A DNA stretch of 64,000 nucleotides from contig CATKYJ010000018.1 of NCBI GenBank assembly GCA_949840885.1, forward strand, positions 21,919-85,918, written 5' to 3'. Below the pieces are notes generated by a model, which had not been told where the DNA came from, ran no database searches, and was given only the letters and a program-made list of their open reading frames with translations. The position numbers were made by a program, and so were the translations under genes. Source of the DNA: an uncultured Acetatifactor sp. Its GTDB lineage: Bacteria; Bacillota; Clostridia; Lachnospirales; Lachnospiraceae. This document shows positions 43,589-52,817 of this stretch, piece after piece (positions within the stretch are counted from its first letter, which is position 1; every line of letters starts with the position of its first letter).

Positions 43589-45949
43589 ATGACCTTAAGA
43601 GAATTGCAAATCGGAAAATGGGCCACCATCCAGGCTGTGGGCGGCGAGGGGGCGCTGCGGCAGCACTTCCTGGACATGGGAGTCATTCCGGGAACGGATA
43701 TATTGTTGATAAAGTACGCCCCCCTTGGGGATCCCATGGAATTCATGATCCATGGCTATGAGCTGACCCTGCGGGTGGCCGATGCCGGGAAGATCACGAT
43801 TGAAAATGTCCGGGACAATGCGCCGGAAGCGCCTGCACCGGATTCCCAGGCCGAGCGGAAGCGGATCGAGCACCCGGGCCTGGGCGAGGGCGGCAAGTAC
43901 CATGTAAAGGCCACGGAGAATCCCCTGCCGGACGATGCGCAGCTCACCTTTGCCCTGGCCGGGAACCAGAACTGCGGCAAGACCACCCTCTTCAACCAGC
44001 TCACAGGCTCCAATCAGCATGTAGGCAATTTCCCCGGCGTCACGGTGGACAGAAAGGACGGCTCTATCAAGGGTCACAGCAACACCCTGATCACAGATCT
44101 GCCGGGCATCTATTCCATGTCGCCCTACTCCAGCGAGGAGATTGTCACCAGGCAGTTCATCATGCGCCAGCACCCAAAAGGCATCATCAACATCGTGGAT
44201 GCCTCTAATATAGAAAGGAACCTCTACCTAACCATGCAGCTCATGGAGCTGGACATCCCCATGGTGCTGGCCTTGAATATGATGGACGAGGTCAGGGGCA
44301 ACGGCGGCTCCATCCAGATCAACGAGATGGAAGACATGCTTGGCATCCCCGTGGTGCCCATCTCCGCGGCCAAAAACGAGGGCATCGACGAGCTGGTGGA
44401 CCATGCGCTCCATGTGGCAAAGTACCAGGAGCGCCCCGGCAGGATCGATTTCTGTAAGGAAGATCAGAATGGCGGGGCCGTACACAGATGCCTGCACGCC
44501 ATCATGCACCTGATCGAAGATCACGCAAAACGGGCCGACATTCCCGTGCGCTTCGCCGCCGGTAAGCTCACCGAGGGAGATCCCCGTATTCTGGAGGCCC
44601 TGGAGCTGGATCAGAACGAAAAGGAGATGCTGGAGCACATCATCTGCCAGATGGAGACCGAGAGCGGCATGGATCGGGCGGCGGCCATGGCAGACATGCG
44701 TTTTTCTTTTATTCGGGAAGTTTGCGACATTACCGTAGTCAAGCCCCGGGAGAGCAAGGAGCACGCAAGGAGCGCAAAGGCCGATAAAATATTGACGGGA
44801 AAGTACACTGCCATCCCCGCTTTCATCGGCATCATGGGTATCGTGTTCTGGCTGACATTTAATGTGATAGGAGCCTGGTTCCAGGAGCTGATGGCCATGG
44901 GGGTGGATGCCCTGGCGGGATTTGCTGATTCCGCCCTGAAAGCGGCCCATGTAAACGAAGTGCTTCAATCCCTGATTATAGACGGCATCTTTAATGGCGT
45001 GGGCAGCGTCTTAAGCTTCCTGCCGATCATCGTGACCCTGTTCTTCTTCCTGTCTTTGCTGGAGGACAGCGGCTATATCGCCAGGGTGGCCTTTGTCATG
45101 GATAAGCTGCTGCGCAAGATCGGCCTTTCAGGGCGCAGCATCGTGCCCATGCTGATTGGCTTCGGCTGCACGGTGCCGGGCGTCATGTCCACCAGGACGC
45201 TGCCCTCGGAGCGGGATCGGAAGATGACCATCTTGCTGACACCTTTCATGAGCTGCTCGGCAAAGCTACCCATCTACGGCTTTTTCGCGGCGGCTTTCTT
45301 CCCAGGGCGGGGGGCTCTGGTGATGATCGGTCTGTATGTGCTGGGAATCGCGCTGGGGATTTTGATGGCTTTCCTGATGAAAGGGACGGTCTTTCAGGGA
45401 GAGGCGGTGCCTTTCGTCATGGAGCTGCCCAATTACCGGCTCCCCGGGGCGAAGAACGTGGGGCGGCTGCTCTGGGACAAGGCAAAAGACTTCCTCCAGA
45501 GGGCTTTCACCGTCATCTTCGTGGCCACCATCGTCATCTGGTTCCTGCAGACCTTTGACTTCCACCTGAACATCGTGGCGGACTCCCAGGACAGCATGCT
45601 GGCCGCGGCGGCGGGTGTCATCGCGCCTGCCTTGAAGCCCCTGGGCTTCGGGGACTGGCGGATGTCCACGGCTTTGATCACGGGCTTCATGGCCAAGGAG
45701 AGCGTAGTCTCTACCCTGAACGTGCTGTTCGGGACGACCGAGATGCTGTTCACCGTCCTCACGCCCCTGGCTGCCGCAAGCCTATTGGTGTTCTGTCTCC
45801 TCTACACCCCCTGCGTGGCTGCCATCGCTGCCATCAAGCGGGAAATGGGCTGGAAATGGGCCGTTGGGGTAGTTGTGGGACAGTGCATGATTGCGTGGGT
45901 GGCCGCTTTTGTGGTACGGTTGATCGGGCTGGCTTTCGGGCTGGGATGA
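43589..45949 (+). CDS. feoB: FeoA-FeoB fusion, ferrous iron transporter
   Basis: 786 residues from MTLRELQIGKWATIQAVGGE, with AGGAAAGG just upstream. FeoA SH3-like domain (about 1-75), linker, G-domain with G1 GNQNCGKTTLFN (usual form GNPNxGKT), G3 DLPG and G4 NMMD, helical GDI-like domain, then the membrane channel with two Gate regions (LIGFGCTVPGVMSTR). It imports Fe(II) under anaerobic conditions. The promoter above with an unmatched operator-like repeat drives it. The leader of about 190 bases may contain a small open frame but nothing I can call. Confidence 0.95.
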   Translation: MTLRELQIGKWATIQAVGGEGALRQHFLDMGVIPGTDILLIKYAPLGDPMEFMIHGYELTLRVADAGKITIENVRDNAPEAPAPDSQAERKRIEHPGLGEGGKYHVKATENPLPDDAQLTFALAGNQNCGKTTLFNQLTGSNQHVGNFPGVTVDRKDGSIKGHSNTLITDLPGIYSMSPYSSEEIVTRQFIMRQHPKGIINIVDASNIERNLYLTMQLMELDIPMVLALNMMDEVRGNGGSIQINEMEDMLGIPVVPISAAKNEGIDELVDHALHVAKYQERPGRIDFCKEDQNGGAVHRCLHAIMHLIEDHAKRADIPVRFAAGKLTEGDPRILEALELDQNEKEMLEHIICQMETESGMDRAAAMADMRFSFIREVCDITVVKPRESKEHARSAKADKILTGKYTAIPAFIGIMGIVFWLTFNVIGAWFQELMAMGVDALAGFADSALKAAHVNEVLQSLIIDGIFNGVGSVLSFLPIIVTLFFFLSLLEDSGYIARVAFVMDKLLRKIGLSGRSIVPMLIGFGCTVPGVMSTRTLPSERDRKMTILLTPFMSCSAKLPIYGFFAAAFFPGRGALVMIGLYVLGIALGILMAFLMKGTVFQGEAVPFVMELPNYRLPGAKNVGRLLWDKAKDFLQRAFTVIFVATIVIWFLQTFDFHLNIVADSQDSMLAAAAGVIAPALKPLGFGDWRMSTALITGFMAKESVVSTLNVLFGTTEMLFTVLTPLAAASLLVFCLLYTPCVAAIAAIKREMGWKWAVGVVVGQCMIAWVAAFVVRLIGLAFGLG

Positions 45950-46045
45950 GCGCCGGGCCCCTGGCTTTCGTGAATCAGAGCCTGAGAGAAAAAACTGTAA
46001 AAAATCTAAGTATAAAAATATTGCATAGAAACAGGAGTCCTGACC

Positions 46046-47425
46046 ATGCTACTGACAAGAGACAAGTCATTCTACAAATCTTTCTTCCGGCTCATGAGCG
46101 CCCTGATGCTCCAGCAGGCCGTGGTGCTCAGCGTGAACCTGGCGGACAATATCATGCTGGGCAGTTATTCGGAGACGGCGCTGTCCGGCGTGGCTGCGGT
46201 GAACCAGATTCAGTTCATTCTGCAGCAGCTGGTCTTCGGCGTCAGCAACGGTATGGTGGTGCTGGCCAGCCAATACTGGGGCCAGAAAAAGGCCGACCCT
46301 GTCCGCAGACTCATGTCCATCGCTTTCCGGGCCGCCATCGCTATCGCCGTGCTGCTCTTTGTTCTGGTGAGCCTCTTCCCCCATGGGGCTGTGGGTATTT
46401 TTACAACGGACGAGGCCATCATCAGCCAGGGCATGGATTATCTGTCCATCGTCAGGTTCAGCTATCTGTTCTTCGCCGTGACCACGGTTCTTCTGGGCAC
46501 TATGCGTATCGTGGAAAAGGTAAGCATTGCGCTGTATGTGTCTGTCATAGCGCTTATACTGAACTGTTCCATCAACTATACTCTGATAGGAGGGCGGTTC
46601 GGCTTCCCGGAGATGGGTGTCCGGGGCGCCGCCATCGGGACGCTTACCGCCCGGATTGTGGAATGCCTTATCGTAGTGTTCTATGTGCTTTGCAGGGATA
46701 AGGTGCTGGGGCTGCGCCTCCGGGATTTCCTCCGGATAGATTCCGTGCTGGCAAAAGACTACATCCGTATCAGCCTCCCGGTGGTGACCACAGGTTTCCT
46801 CTGGGGCTGCAACACAGCCCTGCAGACCGTCATTCTGGGGCATATGTCCTCCAGCGCCATCGCGGCCCACTCCATCTCTTCCACCATTTTTCTGTTCCTG
46901 AAAGTGATGTCCGTGGGGGCCTCCTCCGCTGCCGCCGTGCTGACGGGCAAGGCAGTGGGCACCGGCAACGTGCCCAAAGTCAAAGAGTACACCAGGACAT
47001 TCCAGGTGCTGTTCCTCTGCATCGGTATCCTGCTGGGGACGATTCTGTTCTTTATCCGCATCCCGCTGCTGAGCCTGTATACACTGGAGCCCCAGACCAG
47101 GGAACTGGCAAATGCCTTTATCCTGATCGAGTCCACGGTGCTGGTGGTGATGTCCTATCAGATGTGCATGAATACCGGCGTCATCTGCGGCGGCGGGGAC
47201 ACCCGGTATGTGATGATCATGGACCTGATTGTGATTTGGTGCATTGTGATTCCTCTGTCCTTTGCCAGCGCTTTCCTCTGGAACGCTTCTCCGGTGGTGG
47301 TGCTGCTGGTGCTGAACTCGGATCAGTATCTGAAATGCATCCCGGCCGCTGTCTATGGGAACAGCTTCCGCTGGATCAGGCAGCTGACCCGGCCTGTGGA
47401 ACAGGATGAATCCTCGGCGGGGTAA
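46046..47425 (+). CDS. MATE-family multidrug/sodium efflux protein
   Basis: 459 residues, about 12 membrane helices in two MatE halves. N-terminal MSALMLQQAVVLSVNLADNI and ALSGVAAVNQIQFILQQL, with a second-half FLWGCNTALQTVILGHMSSS. AGGAG sits upstream of the ATG. MATE proteins export drugs or metabolites using sodium or proton gradients; substrate unknown. It lies 96 bp after feoB with no terminator between and may be co-transcribed. Confidence 0.9.
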   Translation: MLLTRDKSFYKSFFRLMSALMLQQAVVLSVNLADNIMLGSYSETALSGVAAVNQIQFILQQLVFGVSNGMVVLASQYWGQKKADPVRRLMSIAFRAAIAIAVLLFVLVSLFPHGAVGIFTTDEAIISQGMDYLSIVRFSYLFFAVTTVLLGTMRIVEKVSIALYVSVIALILNCSINYTLIGGRFGFPEMGVRGAAIGTLTARIVECLIVVFYVLCRDKVLGLRLRDFLRIDSVLAKDYIRISLPVVTTGFLWGCNTALQTVILGHMSSSAIAAHSISSTIFLFLKVMSVGASSAAAVLTGKAVGTGNVPKVKEYTRTFQVLFLCIGILLGTILFFIRIPLLSLYTLEPQTRELANAFILIESTVLVVMSYQMCMNTGVICGGGDTRYVMIMDLIVIWCIVIPLSFASAFLWNASPVVVLLVLNSDQYLKCIPAAVYGNSFRWIRQLTRPVEQDESSAG

Positions 47426-47538
47426 ATGCTTTATTTGCCTGCAATCCATTGATTATTTTATATCTGATAAAATACAATTTGGCGCTGGGCTATAATCTGG
47501 AGGAACAGCAGAAAGCCGAAACCATAATAGAAATACCG

Positions 47539-47583
47539 CAGGGCTCCTCAAGACACCTTAAACCATGCCTTTGAGGAGCCCTG
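47539..47583. terminator. Strong hairpin between convergent MATE and SGNH genes
   Basis: A 13-bp stem (CAGGGCTCCTCAA with TTGAGGAGCCCTG) and a 19-base loop. No T run follows on either strand, but its position between converging genes suggests a shared transcription barrier. Confidence 0.55.
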
Positions 47584-47654
47584 ACAGTGAATGCTTCTCG
47601 CAGCAGCACGCCAGGCCGGATATTTCCTGCCGGCCAAAGACGCCCCAATACATA

Positions 47655-48386
47655 TCACATGTCGTCAAACAGCATCCTCTCAAACAGCGATGCCGCAAAC
47701 AGCCAGTGCATCTTCTCCATGGGATGATTCACCCGGTTGGCCAGAAGCCTTGTGACATCCGCACCGCTCTCCTCCAGCTTCTTCCATTTCCGATAGCAGT
47801 CGCACACCGGAACCTTATTCGCCGCACAAACTTCCCGGGCTTTCTCCATATAGGTATCCATGGTGCCGTCCACCTGCAGCTTTGTCATGGCCTCCAGAAC
47901 AGAGTGGATAAACGGGTCTTTCTCCTCGGCCACGGCCCTGGTACCCATCATATTGGGCGTCATGAAGATCACTTCCGTGCCGGCAGCCTGCAGATCCTGA
48001 AAAATCCCCTCCAGGGCCTGTGCGTAATCCGCAATTCCCTCCATGCCCCTGCCCGCATCATTTAGCCCGAAGCAAACTACCACCAGATCCGGCCCAAAGC
48101 TTAGGATATCCCGCTGCAGCCGCCTCCTGCCGTTCGGCGCGTTGTCCCCGCTGACTCCCGCATTGATGATATTGATCGGGACAGAGGGGAACACCTCCTC
48201 CAGCATACGTTTCAGCTTGCTGTGATATGCCTGGAAGCTGCAAAATTCCGTTTCCAGGGAATCCGCTCCCGTGCTGTACAGTTCAAAGCAACCCTGGGTC
48301 ACGCTGTCCCCCAGAAAGCCTATGGTCACCGGCCTGCACTGGCCTGGCCGGCCGGCATTTTCTTTGATTCTCTCTGCAATCCTCAT
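47655..48386 (-). CDS. SGNH/GDSL-family hydrolase
   Basis: 243 residues. Block I GFLGDSVTQG (catalytic Ser), block II NAGVSGDNA (Gly), block III FGLND (Asn), and C-terminal NRVNHPMEKMH supplying the His. No signal peptide, so it is probably cytoplasmic. SGNH hydrolases act on acyl or acetyl esters of sugars, lipids or peptidoglycan; the substrate is not known here. It stands alone. Confidence 0.9.
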   Translation of the reverse strand: MRIAERIKENAGRPGQCRPVTIGFLGDSVTQGCFELYSTGADSLETEFCSFQAYHSKLKRMLEEVFPSVPINIINAGVSGDNAPNGRRRLQRDILSFGPDLVVVCFGLNDAGRGMEGIADYAQALEGIFQDLQAAGTEVIFMTPNMMGTRAVAEEKDPFIHSVLEAMTKLQVDGTMDTYMEKAREVCAANKVPVCDCYRKWKKLEESGADVTRLLANRVNHPMEKMHWLFAASLFERMLFDDM

Positions 48387-48510
48387 ACTCTCCTACCTCC
48401 TGATTATCCCCCTATTATACACCCGGATAATTTCCTGTACAACCTGTTTTATTGGTATAGCAGATTTTTTTCAGGCATGGCAAACAGCCTTTTCTATCCC
48501 GGTTTCTGTC

Positions 48511-51111
48511 TCAGTCCAGCCAGGAAGTGAAGAATCCGTATCCTCCGTCCACATTGTAGATTCCGTAGGAGAACAGTCTGTCGACAGAGCCGTCCCTCCA
48601 CAGATGGTAATCCGGCGACCATTCTGTAAAGGCCTCATCCAAATCCGCCAGAGGCGCTCCCGGCAGATAGAAATAAAACGTCTCCCCCTGCTCCACCCCG
48701 AAAGCCTCCGAACCGATGTAGCGGATCTGATCCTCTATCCACACCTTGTCCGGCTCCGTCTGGCAATTCAGTTCTGCCAGCCGCATGGAATATGAATATT
48801 CGCCTGTCTTCGTTATTTCGTCAAATCTTCCGCTGAATTCACAGTAATAGTTCGTCCCCCGGGGATATTCCTCTGCCGCCACAGCCTCTGCGTCCGAATA
48901 GATGCCCTGGAAAGAACCGTCCGGATGCAGGATCAGGCTGGTGTACCAGGCACCGGCGCCGCTGGCCATGATGAATTCCAAAGGCGGGGTATCCTCTGGC
49001 AGCCCCGAATCGAAAGCCCACCAGGCGTCCTCCTCGGGATAGCTCTCCCCATCCTCCTGGCCGAACCGGACGGGATACAGCGCCGACACCTCCGCAGCCT
49101 GTTGGGGGCCCACGATCAGCTCTCCCTCCCAGGTGCTCAAAAGGACTGTCCCCTCTTTCAGGAACGAATTAGCCACCTCCGCAAAGGCCCGCATCTTTCC
49201 GGTGATCTGCTGATCAGAAGACAATTCAAACGTTATCTCCCAGAGATTTTCCCGGGTCTCCCGGCCGCCCTCCAAAGTAAACTGCTCGCAGGTGTAGCTT
49301 CCCATCCCCTGAGAGAAGTTGGGGTGATAGCGGAGCAGGAAATCCTCCTCGCCGCTGCGGCACAGCAGAATCGTATTCCATCCCGTATGGGCGGTCCCGG
49401 CCTCCTCACTCCACAGCATCCTGCCGTCCTGTTTCAGGACTTCCAGAAGATAGTATTCCCCTTCCGCAACTTCCCGGACGCGGATGATCTCCGTCTCCCC
49501 GTCCCTGTCCAGATCAGAGTCTTTCCAGACTATCGTCCCCGTCTCCCGGCCCGGTTCGGACTGGCCTGATCCGGTCTGCCCCTGGCCTGGCTGTGCTGTC
49601 CCGGATCGGCTTTCCCCCGGTTCCGTCTCTCCCGGTTCTATCTTCCCCGGTTCTATCTCCCCCGGATCTGTCCGCCCCGAATTTGTCTGCCCTGGCTCTC
49701 CCTGCCCTGGCTCCCCCGATTGGGTATCCTCCTGCCCCGCCCCGGGCCGCCCAGGCTGGGGCCGTGACTCCAGGTATCCCTCCGGCAGCGCCTCGTCCCC
49801 CTCCGGGAACACATCATCCCAGGAGGCCAGCCACGCTTCCTCCGCTCTGTAATACTCCCTGTCGATGACCAGGTAGGTATTGCCCAAATTCCCCACTTCA
49901 TGGGCCGTGCCGTCGCGCATGGTCAGATAGAAGAAAGTGCTGCTCCCCTCCGTTTCCCCGTGCTCCTCCATGTACTCTCCCTCACTGCGGTTGATCAGGC
50001 CCACCATGGCGGCAATGTCGCTTTCCGAAAGGCGCTTATATTCTCTGCCGGGAGACCTGGGAAAGACCACCAGATCCGCCTCCGCCACATCCTCCGGGGA
50101 GAGCTCCCTGGCCCAGGCAAGGGTATCCCGCAGAGCAGAGTCCCGGGCCGGGTCGGTGAGGAAACACACCGCCACCGCAATGCAGGCCGCCACCGCCAGC
50201 CCGACAATCCAAAGAGCCGGTTTTTGGTAGCGCAGTATTGACTTTACTCTCGTCTTCACTCCGGTCTCCCCAAAGGCCAGCGGACAGGCAAATACATTCC
50301 GTCGGCTGACACTGCAGTCCAGCAGCGCCTGGGAATAGTCTGCCCGCTGCCCGCCGCTTAGTCCCCTTATGGCCCTTTCGTCACAGGCCAGCTCAATGTC
50401 CCTGCACAGCAGGATATAGGCCAGCCACAGCAGCGGATGGAACCAGTATACGGTAAGCAGGACAAAACCCAGAGGCTTCCACCAATGGTCTCTTCTCAGG
50501 ATATGCACTTTCTCATGCACCACCACATGGGCCAGATTCCTCCCTTTTGTCCGAAATGGAATGTAGATCCTGGGCCGCACCAGCCCCAGCACAAAAGGAG
50601 ATTCCACCCGCTCGCTCCGGAAAATATTGTCCTCCATGACCACCGCCGTGGCCACCAGTCTCTGCAGCCGCAGATAACCCGCCAGCGCGTACACTCCCAT
50701 GAGCAGCATGCCGGATATCCATATAACTGATAATATATCTATGATATTGTATTTATCTGACAGGACACGGCTGTCCGTCGAAAATCCGCTGCCCGCAGGC
50801 TCCTCCCTGTCCGCAGCCAAACCATTCCCCCCCGGCTCTTCCGCTGCATGCTCCGGTGAAATCGCCGTTCCATTTCCTTTCGGCTCTGCCTCTGCCAGCA
50901 TCCTCTCAGACACGGAGCCGTTATCGGGAATCAGGCTGAACCTGCTCTCGATGGACACAGGACACAGCAGCCGCAGAGCCACCATGCCCCAGAGCAGCAC
51001 CCGCAGTCCTTTGGGCGCTCTCCCCATCGCCGGCCGCAGCGCCGCCACCGCCAGCACCAGCCATCCCGCCGCCATGCTCCTCTCCAGCACCTCCAGAAAA
51101 ATATCCCTCAT
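48511..51111 (-). CDS. BlaR1/M56-family membrane metalloprotease with unusual extracellular domain
   Basis: 866 residues. Four membrane segments: two near the N-terminus, then the M56 zinc protease domain with HEKVH at about 196-200 and LACDERAIRG, and a fourth helix near 300. The outer part is not the usual penicillin-binding sensor: no SxxK/SxN/KTG set is visible. Instead there is a Gly/Glu/Pro/Gln-rich linker (about 450-540) and a beta-rich domain of about 320 residues with no recognised family. In the classical system the sensor triggers cleavage of BlaI. Its start overlaps blaI by 4 bp (ATGA). Confidence 0.85.
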   Translation of the reverse strand: MRDIFLEVLERSMAAGWLVLAVAALRPAMGRAPKGLRVLLWGMVALRLLCPVSIESRFSLIPDNGSVSERMLAEAEPKGNGTAISPEHAAEEPGGNGLAADREEPAGSGFSTDSRVLSDKYNIIDILSVIWISGMLLMGVYALAGYLRLQRLVATAVVMEDNIFRSERVESPFVLGLVRPRIYIPFRTKGRNLAHVVVHEKVHILRRDHWWKPLGFVLLTVYWFHPLLWLAYILLCRDIELACDERAIRGLSGGQRADYSQALLDCSVSRRNVFACPLAFGETGVKTRVKSILRYQKPALWIVGLAVAACIAVAVCFLTDPARDSALRDTLAWARELSPEDVAEADLVVFPRSPGREYKRLSESDIAAMVGLINRSEGEYMEEHGETEGSSTFFYLTMRDGTAHEVGNLGNTYLVIDREYYRAEEAWLASWDDVFPEGDEALPEGYLESRPQPGRPGAGQEDTQSGEPGQGEPGQTNSGRTDPGEIEPGKIEPGETEPGESRSGTAQPGQGQTGSGQSEPGRETGTIVWKDSDLDRDGETEIIRVREVAEGEYYLLEVLKQDGRMLWSEEAGTAHTGWNTILLCRSGEEDFLLRYHPNFSQGMGSYTCEQFTLEGGRETRENLWEITFELSSDQQITGKMRAFAEVANSFLKEGTVLLSTWEGELIVGPQQAAEVSALYPVRFGQEDGESYPEEDAWWAFDSGLPEDTPPLEFIMASGAGAWYTSLILHPDGSFQGIYSDAEAVAAEEYPRGTNYYCEFSGRFDEITKTGEYSYSMRLAELNCQTEPDKVWIEDQIRYIGSEAFGVEQGETFYFYLPGAPLADLDEAFTEWSPDYHLWRDGSVDRLFSYGIYNVDGGYGFFTSWLD

Positions 51112-51479
51112 TGCCCATCCCCCTCCCGGAAGCGGTCTATCATCCGCTGTACCTCATCGATCTCCTTTTTTGTCATCCTCCCATGCCTTGTGAAAGCCGC
51201 CACGAAAGCCGGGAGGGAGCCGCCGAACTTCTTCTCCACCAGCTCGTCGATCTCCGCTGCCTGCACCTGGTCTTTGGTGACCAGAGCCGTGACCATGCTC
51301 TCCTGATTCTTCAGCACGCCCCGCTCGGAAAGCCTCTTGATCACCGTGTAGGTGGTGGTGGGTTTCCAGCCCAGCTGCTCCTTGCACAACCGCACCAGCT
51401 CGCTGCTGCGCACCGGCTCATGCTCCCACAGAATCAGACAGAAACGGTATTCGCTCTCAAAAATCTTCGGTGTCTCCAT
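51108..51479 (-). CDS. blaI: BlaI/MecI/CopY-family repressor
   Basis: 123 residues. Winged helix (about 10-70, LILWEHEPVRSSELVRL, KPTTTYTVIKRLSERGVL) and a C-terminal dimerisation/cleavage region (about 80-120). BlaI repressors are cut after activation of BlaR1. It overlaps the BlaR1-type gene by 4 bp. The double palindrome 51488-51539 just upstream overlaps its own ribosome binding site and -10. Confidence 0.93.
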   Translation of the reverse strand: METPKIFESEYRFCLILWEHEPVRSSELVRLCKEQLGWKPTTTYTVIKRLSERGVLKNQESMVTALVTKDQVQAAEIDELVEKKFGGSLPAFVAAFTRHGRMTKKEIDEVQRMIDRFREGDGQ

Positions 51480-51487
51480 AACAAAAT

Positions 51488-51539
51488 CCTCCCTCTAATG
51501 TGTTAGAGTATATTTTTACTCTAACACATTAGAGGGAGG
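51488..51539. promoter_or_regulatory. Double BlaI operator
   Basis: Two 16-bp palindromes, CTCTAATGTGTTAGAG (51493-51508) and CTCTAACACATTAGAG (51519-51534), 26 bp apart centre to centre. They are mirror images, so together they make a perfect inverted repeat with 23-bp arms and a 6-base loop. The sites cover the blaI -10 and ribosome binding site, so they would block both transcription and translation access. Confidence 0.8.
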
Positions 51540-51546
51540 ATTGCAA
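51518..51546 (-). promoter_or_regulatory. blaI promoter inside the operator
   Basis: Minus-strand -35 TTGCAA (51541-51546), 17-base spacer, -10 TAGAGT (51518-51523). The -10 lies in the right operator. Confidence 0.65.
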
Positions 51547-51719
51547 GCCTTTATGATAAAAGTTCTGTGATTGAAGCCGATATAGCTTTCCGTAGAGGCT
51601 CGCGAGACATACTTTCTCTTCACGATGAAAAAAGGAGCAAATAGGGCTTGAAAATGATTTTTAATGGATTTATCCTTTATCTAAGGATATCCTTAGACCA
51701 ATTAAAGGAGAAAAATTAC

Positions 51720-52691
51720 ATGGTTCAAGGAAAAACGAAAACGTTTGAAAAGGTATTGATGCGTGATTACGGAAATATTGCAGGCATCGTTGTATTAAAG
51801 GACGGTGATACATTGTACGAGAATTACTTTAACGGCTGTACCCTACACAGTCGAATTCATGTGTATTCCGTAACGAAAAGTATCATTTCCATACTGATCG
51901 GAATTGCCATGGACAAAGGCTGCATCCAAAATCTCGACCAAAAAGTATTGGATTTTTTCCCCGAATATGAAATCCAAAAAAGAGAAAAGACAATACAAAC
52001 TATTACGTTAAGGCATTTATTGACAATGACCGCACCATTTAAGTATAAATTCAATCCCTACATAAAGTATTTTACAAGCGACAACTGGGTAACATTCTCA
52101 CTAAATCTGTTGGGCGGTAAGAGACAGGTTGGCAAATTTAGGTATACGCCCCTGATTGGTCCGGATATTCTGTCCGGTATTCTGAGTAAGGTAACGGGAG
52201 AGTCTGTAATCAGCTTTGCTCAGGGAAATTTGTTTGCTCCCTTGGGAATCGTGGTTGAAAAGAGTCTTATTTTTCATAGCAAGGAAGAACAGCTTGCTTT
52301 TCATCAGGCTACGAATATCAGCGGCTGGGCAGCTGACCCTACGGGTGTCAATGCGGCAGGCTGGGGACTTACGCTTTCTCCCAGTGATATGGCGAAAATA
52401 GGGCAATTGTATTTAAATCACGGTATATGGAATCGCAGACAAATCGTGTCGGCAGAATGGATCGACGAAAGTACAGAGGAGCACAGTCGCTGGGAAGCTC
52501 AAAATCTGTCGTATGGATATTTATGGTGGGTTCTCAAGGATGGCTTTGCGGCCATGGGAGACGGAGGAAATACCATTTATGTCAACAGGCGAAAAAACAT
52601 GGTGGTTTCAATCGCTTCCCTGTTCAGGCCAAAGGTCAGGGATAGAATCGAACTGATCCAAGCGTATATCGAACCGTTATTTGACAATTGA
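51720..52691 (+). CDS. Beta-lactamase-fold serine hydrolase
   Basis: 323 residues from MVQGKTKTFEKVLMRDYGNI, with AAAGGAG upstream; an earlier in-frame ATG at 51648 would add 24 residues. SxxK is SVTK in VYSVTKSIISI. The usual YxN becomes YTP in FRYTPLIGPDIL, and a GDGGN region stands for the third motif. This pattern fits the broad class C/esterase-like group rather than a classical beta-lactamase. No signal peptide is visible, so a cytoplasmic esterase or peptidase is possible. It is divergent from blaI. A perfect palindrome CTAAGGATATCCTTAG (51681-51696) lies upstream. Confidence 0.85.
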   Translation: MVQGKTKTFEKVLMRDYGNIAGIVVLKDGDTLYENYFNGCTLHSRIHVYSVTKSIISILIGIAMDKGCIQNLDQKVLDFFPEYEIQKREKTIQTITLRHLLTMTAPFKYKFNPYIKYFTSDNWVTFSLNLLGGKRQVGKFRYTPLIGPDILSGILSKVTGESVISFAQGNLFAPLGIVVEKSLIFHSKEEQLAFHQATNISGWAADPTGVNAAGWGLTLSPSDMAKIGQLYLNHGIWNRRQIVSAEWIDESTEEHSRWEAQNLSYGYLWWVLKDGFAAMGDGGNTIYVNRRKNMVVSIASLFRPKVRDRIELIQAYIEPLFDN

Positions 52692-52735
52692 GTATACCGC
52701 TCATGCTCCCGCAGAATCAGGCGCACTCCATTTTA

Positions 52736-52780
52736 AGAGGGCTGCCGGGAAACTTTCCCGACAGCCCTCTTCTAAATTTT
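52736..52780. terminator. Terminator between convergent genes
   Basis: Stem AGAGGGCTGCCGGGAAA with its near-complement TTTCCCGACAGCCCTCT, followed by TTCTAAATTTTC on the plus strand. It ends the serine hydrolase transcript and can serve the surface-protein gene from the other side. Confidence 0.8.
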
Positions 52781-52817
52781 CTAGTCTTCCAGCTATCTAA
52801 ATCTCAGTGACAGCTTT

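Noticed and set aside
46067..47449. 460-codon minus-strand frame across the MATE gene
   Set aside because: His/Gln-rich nonsense composition; the plus strand encodes an unmistakable 12-helix MATE protein.
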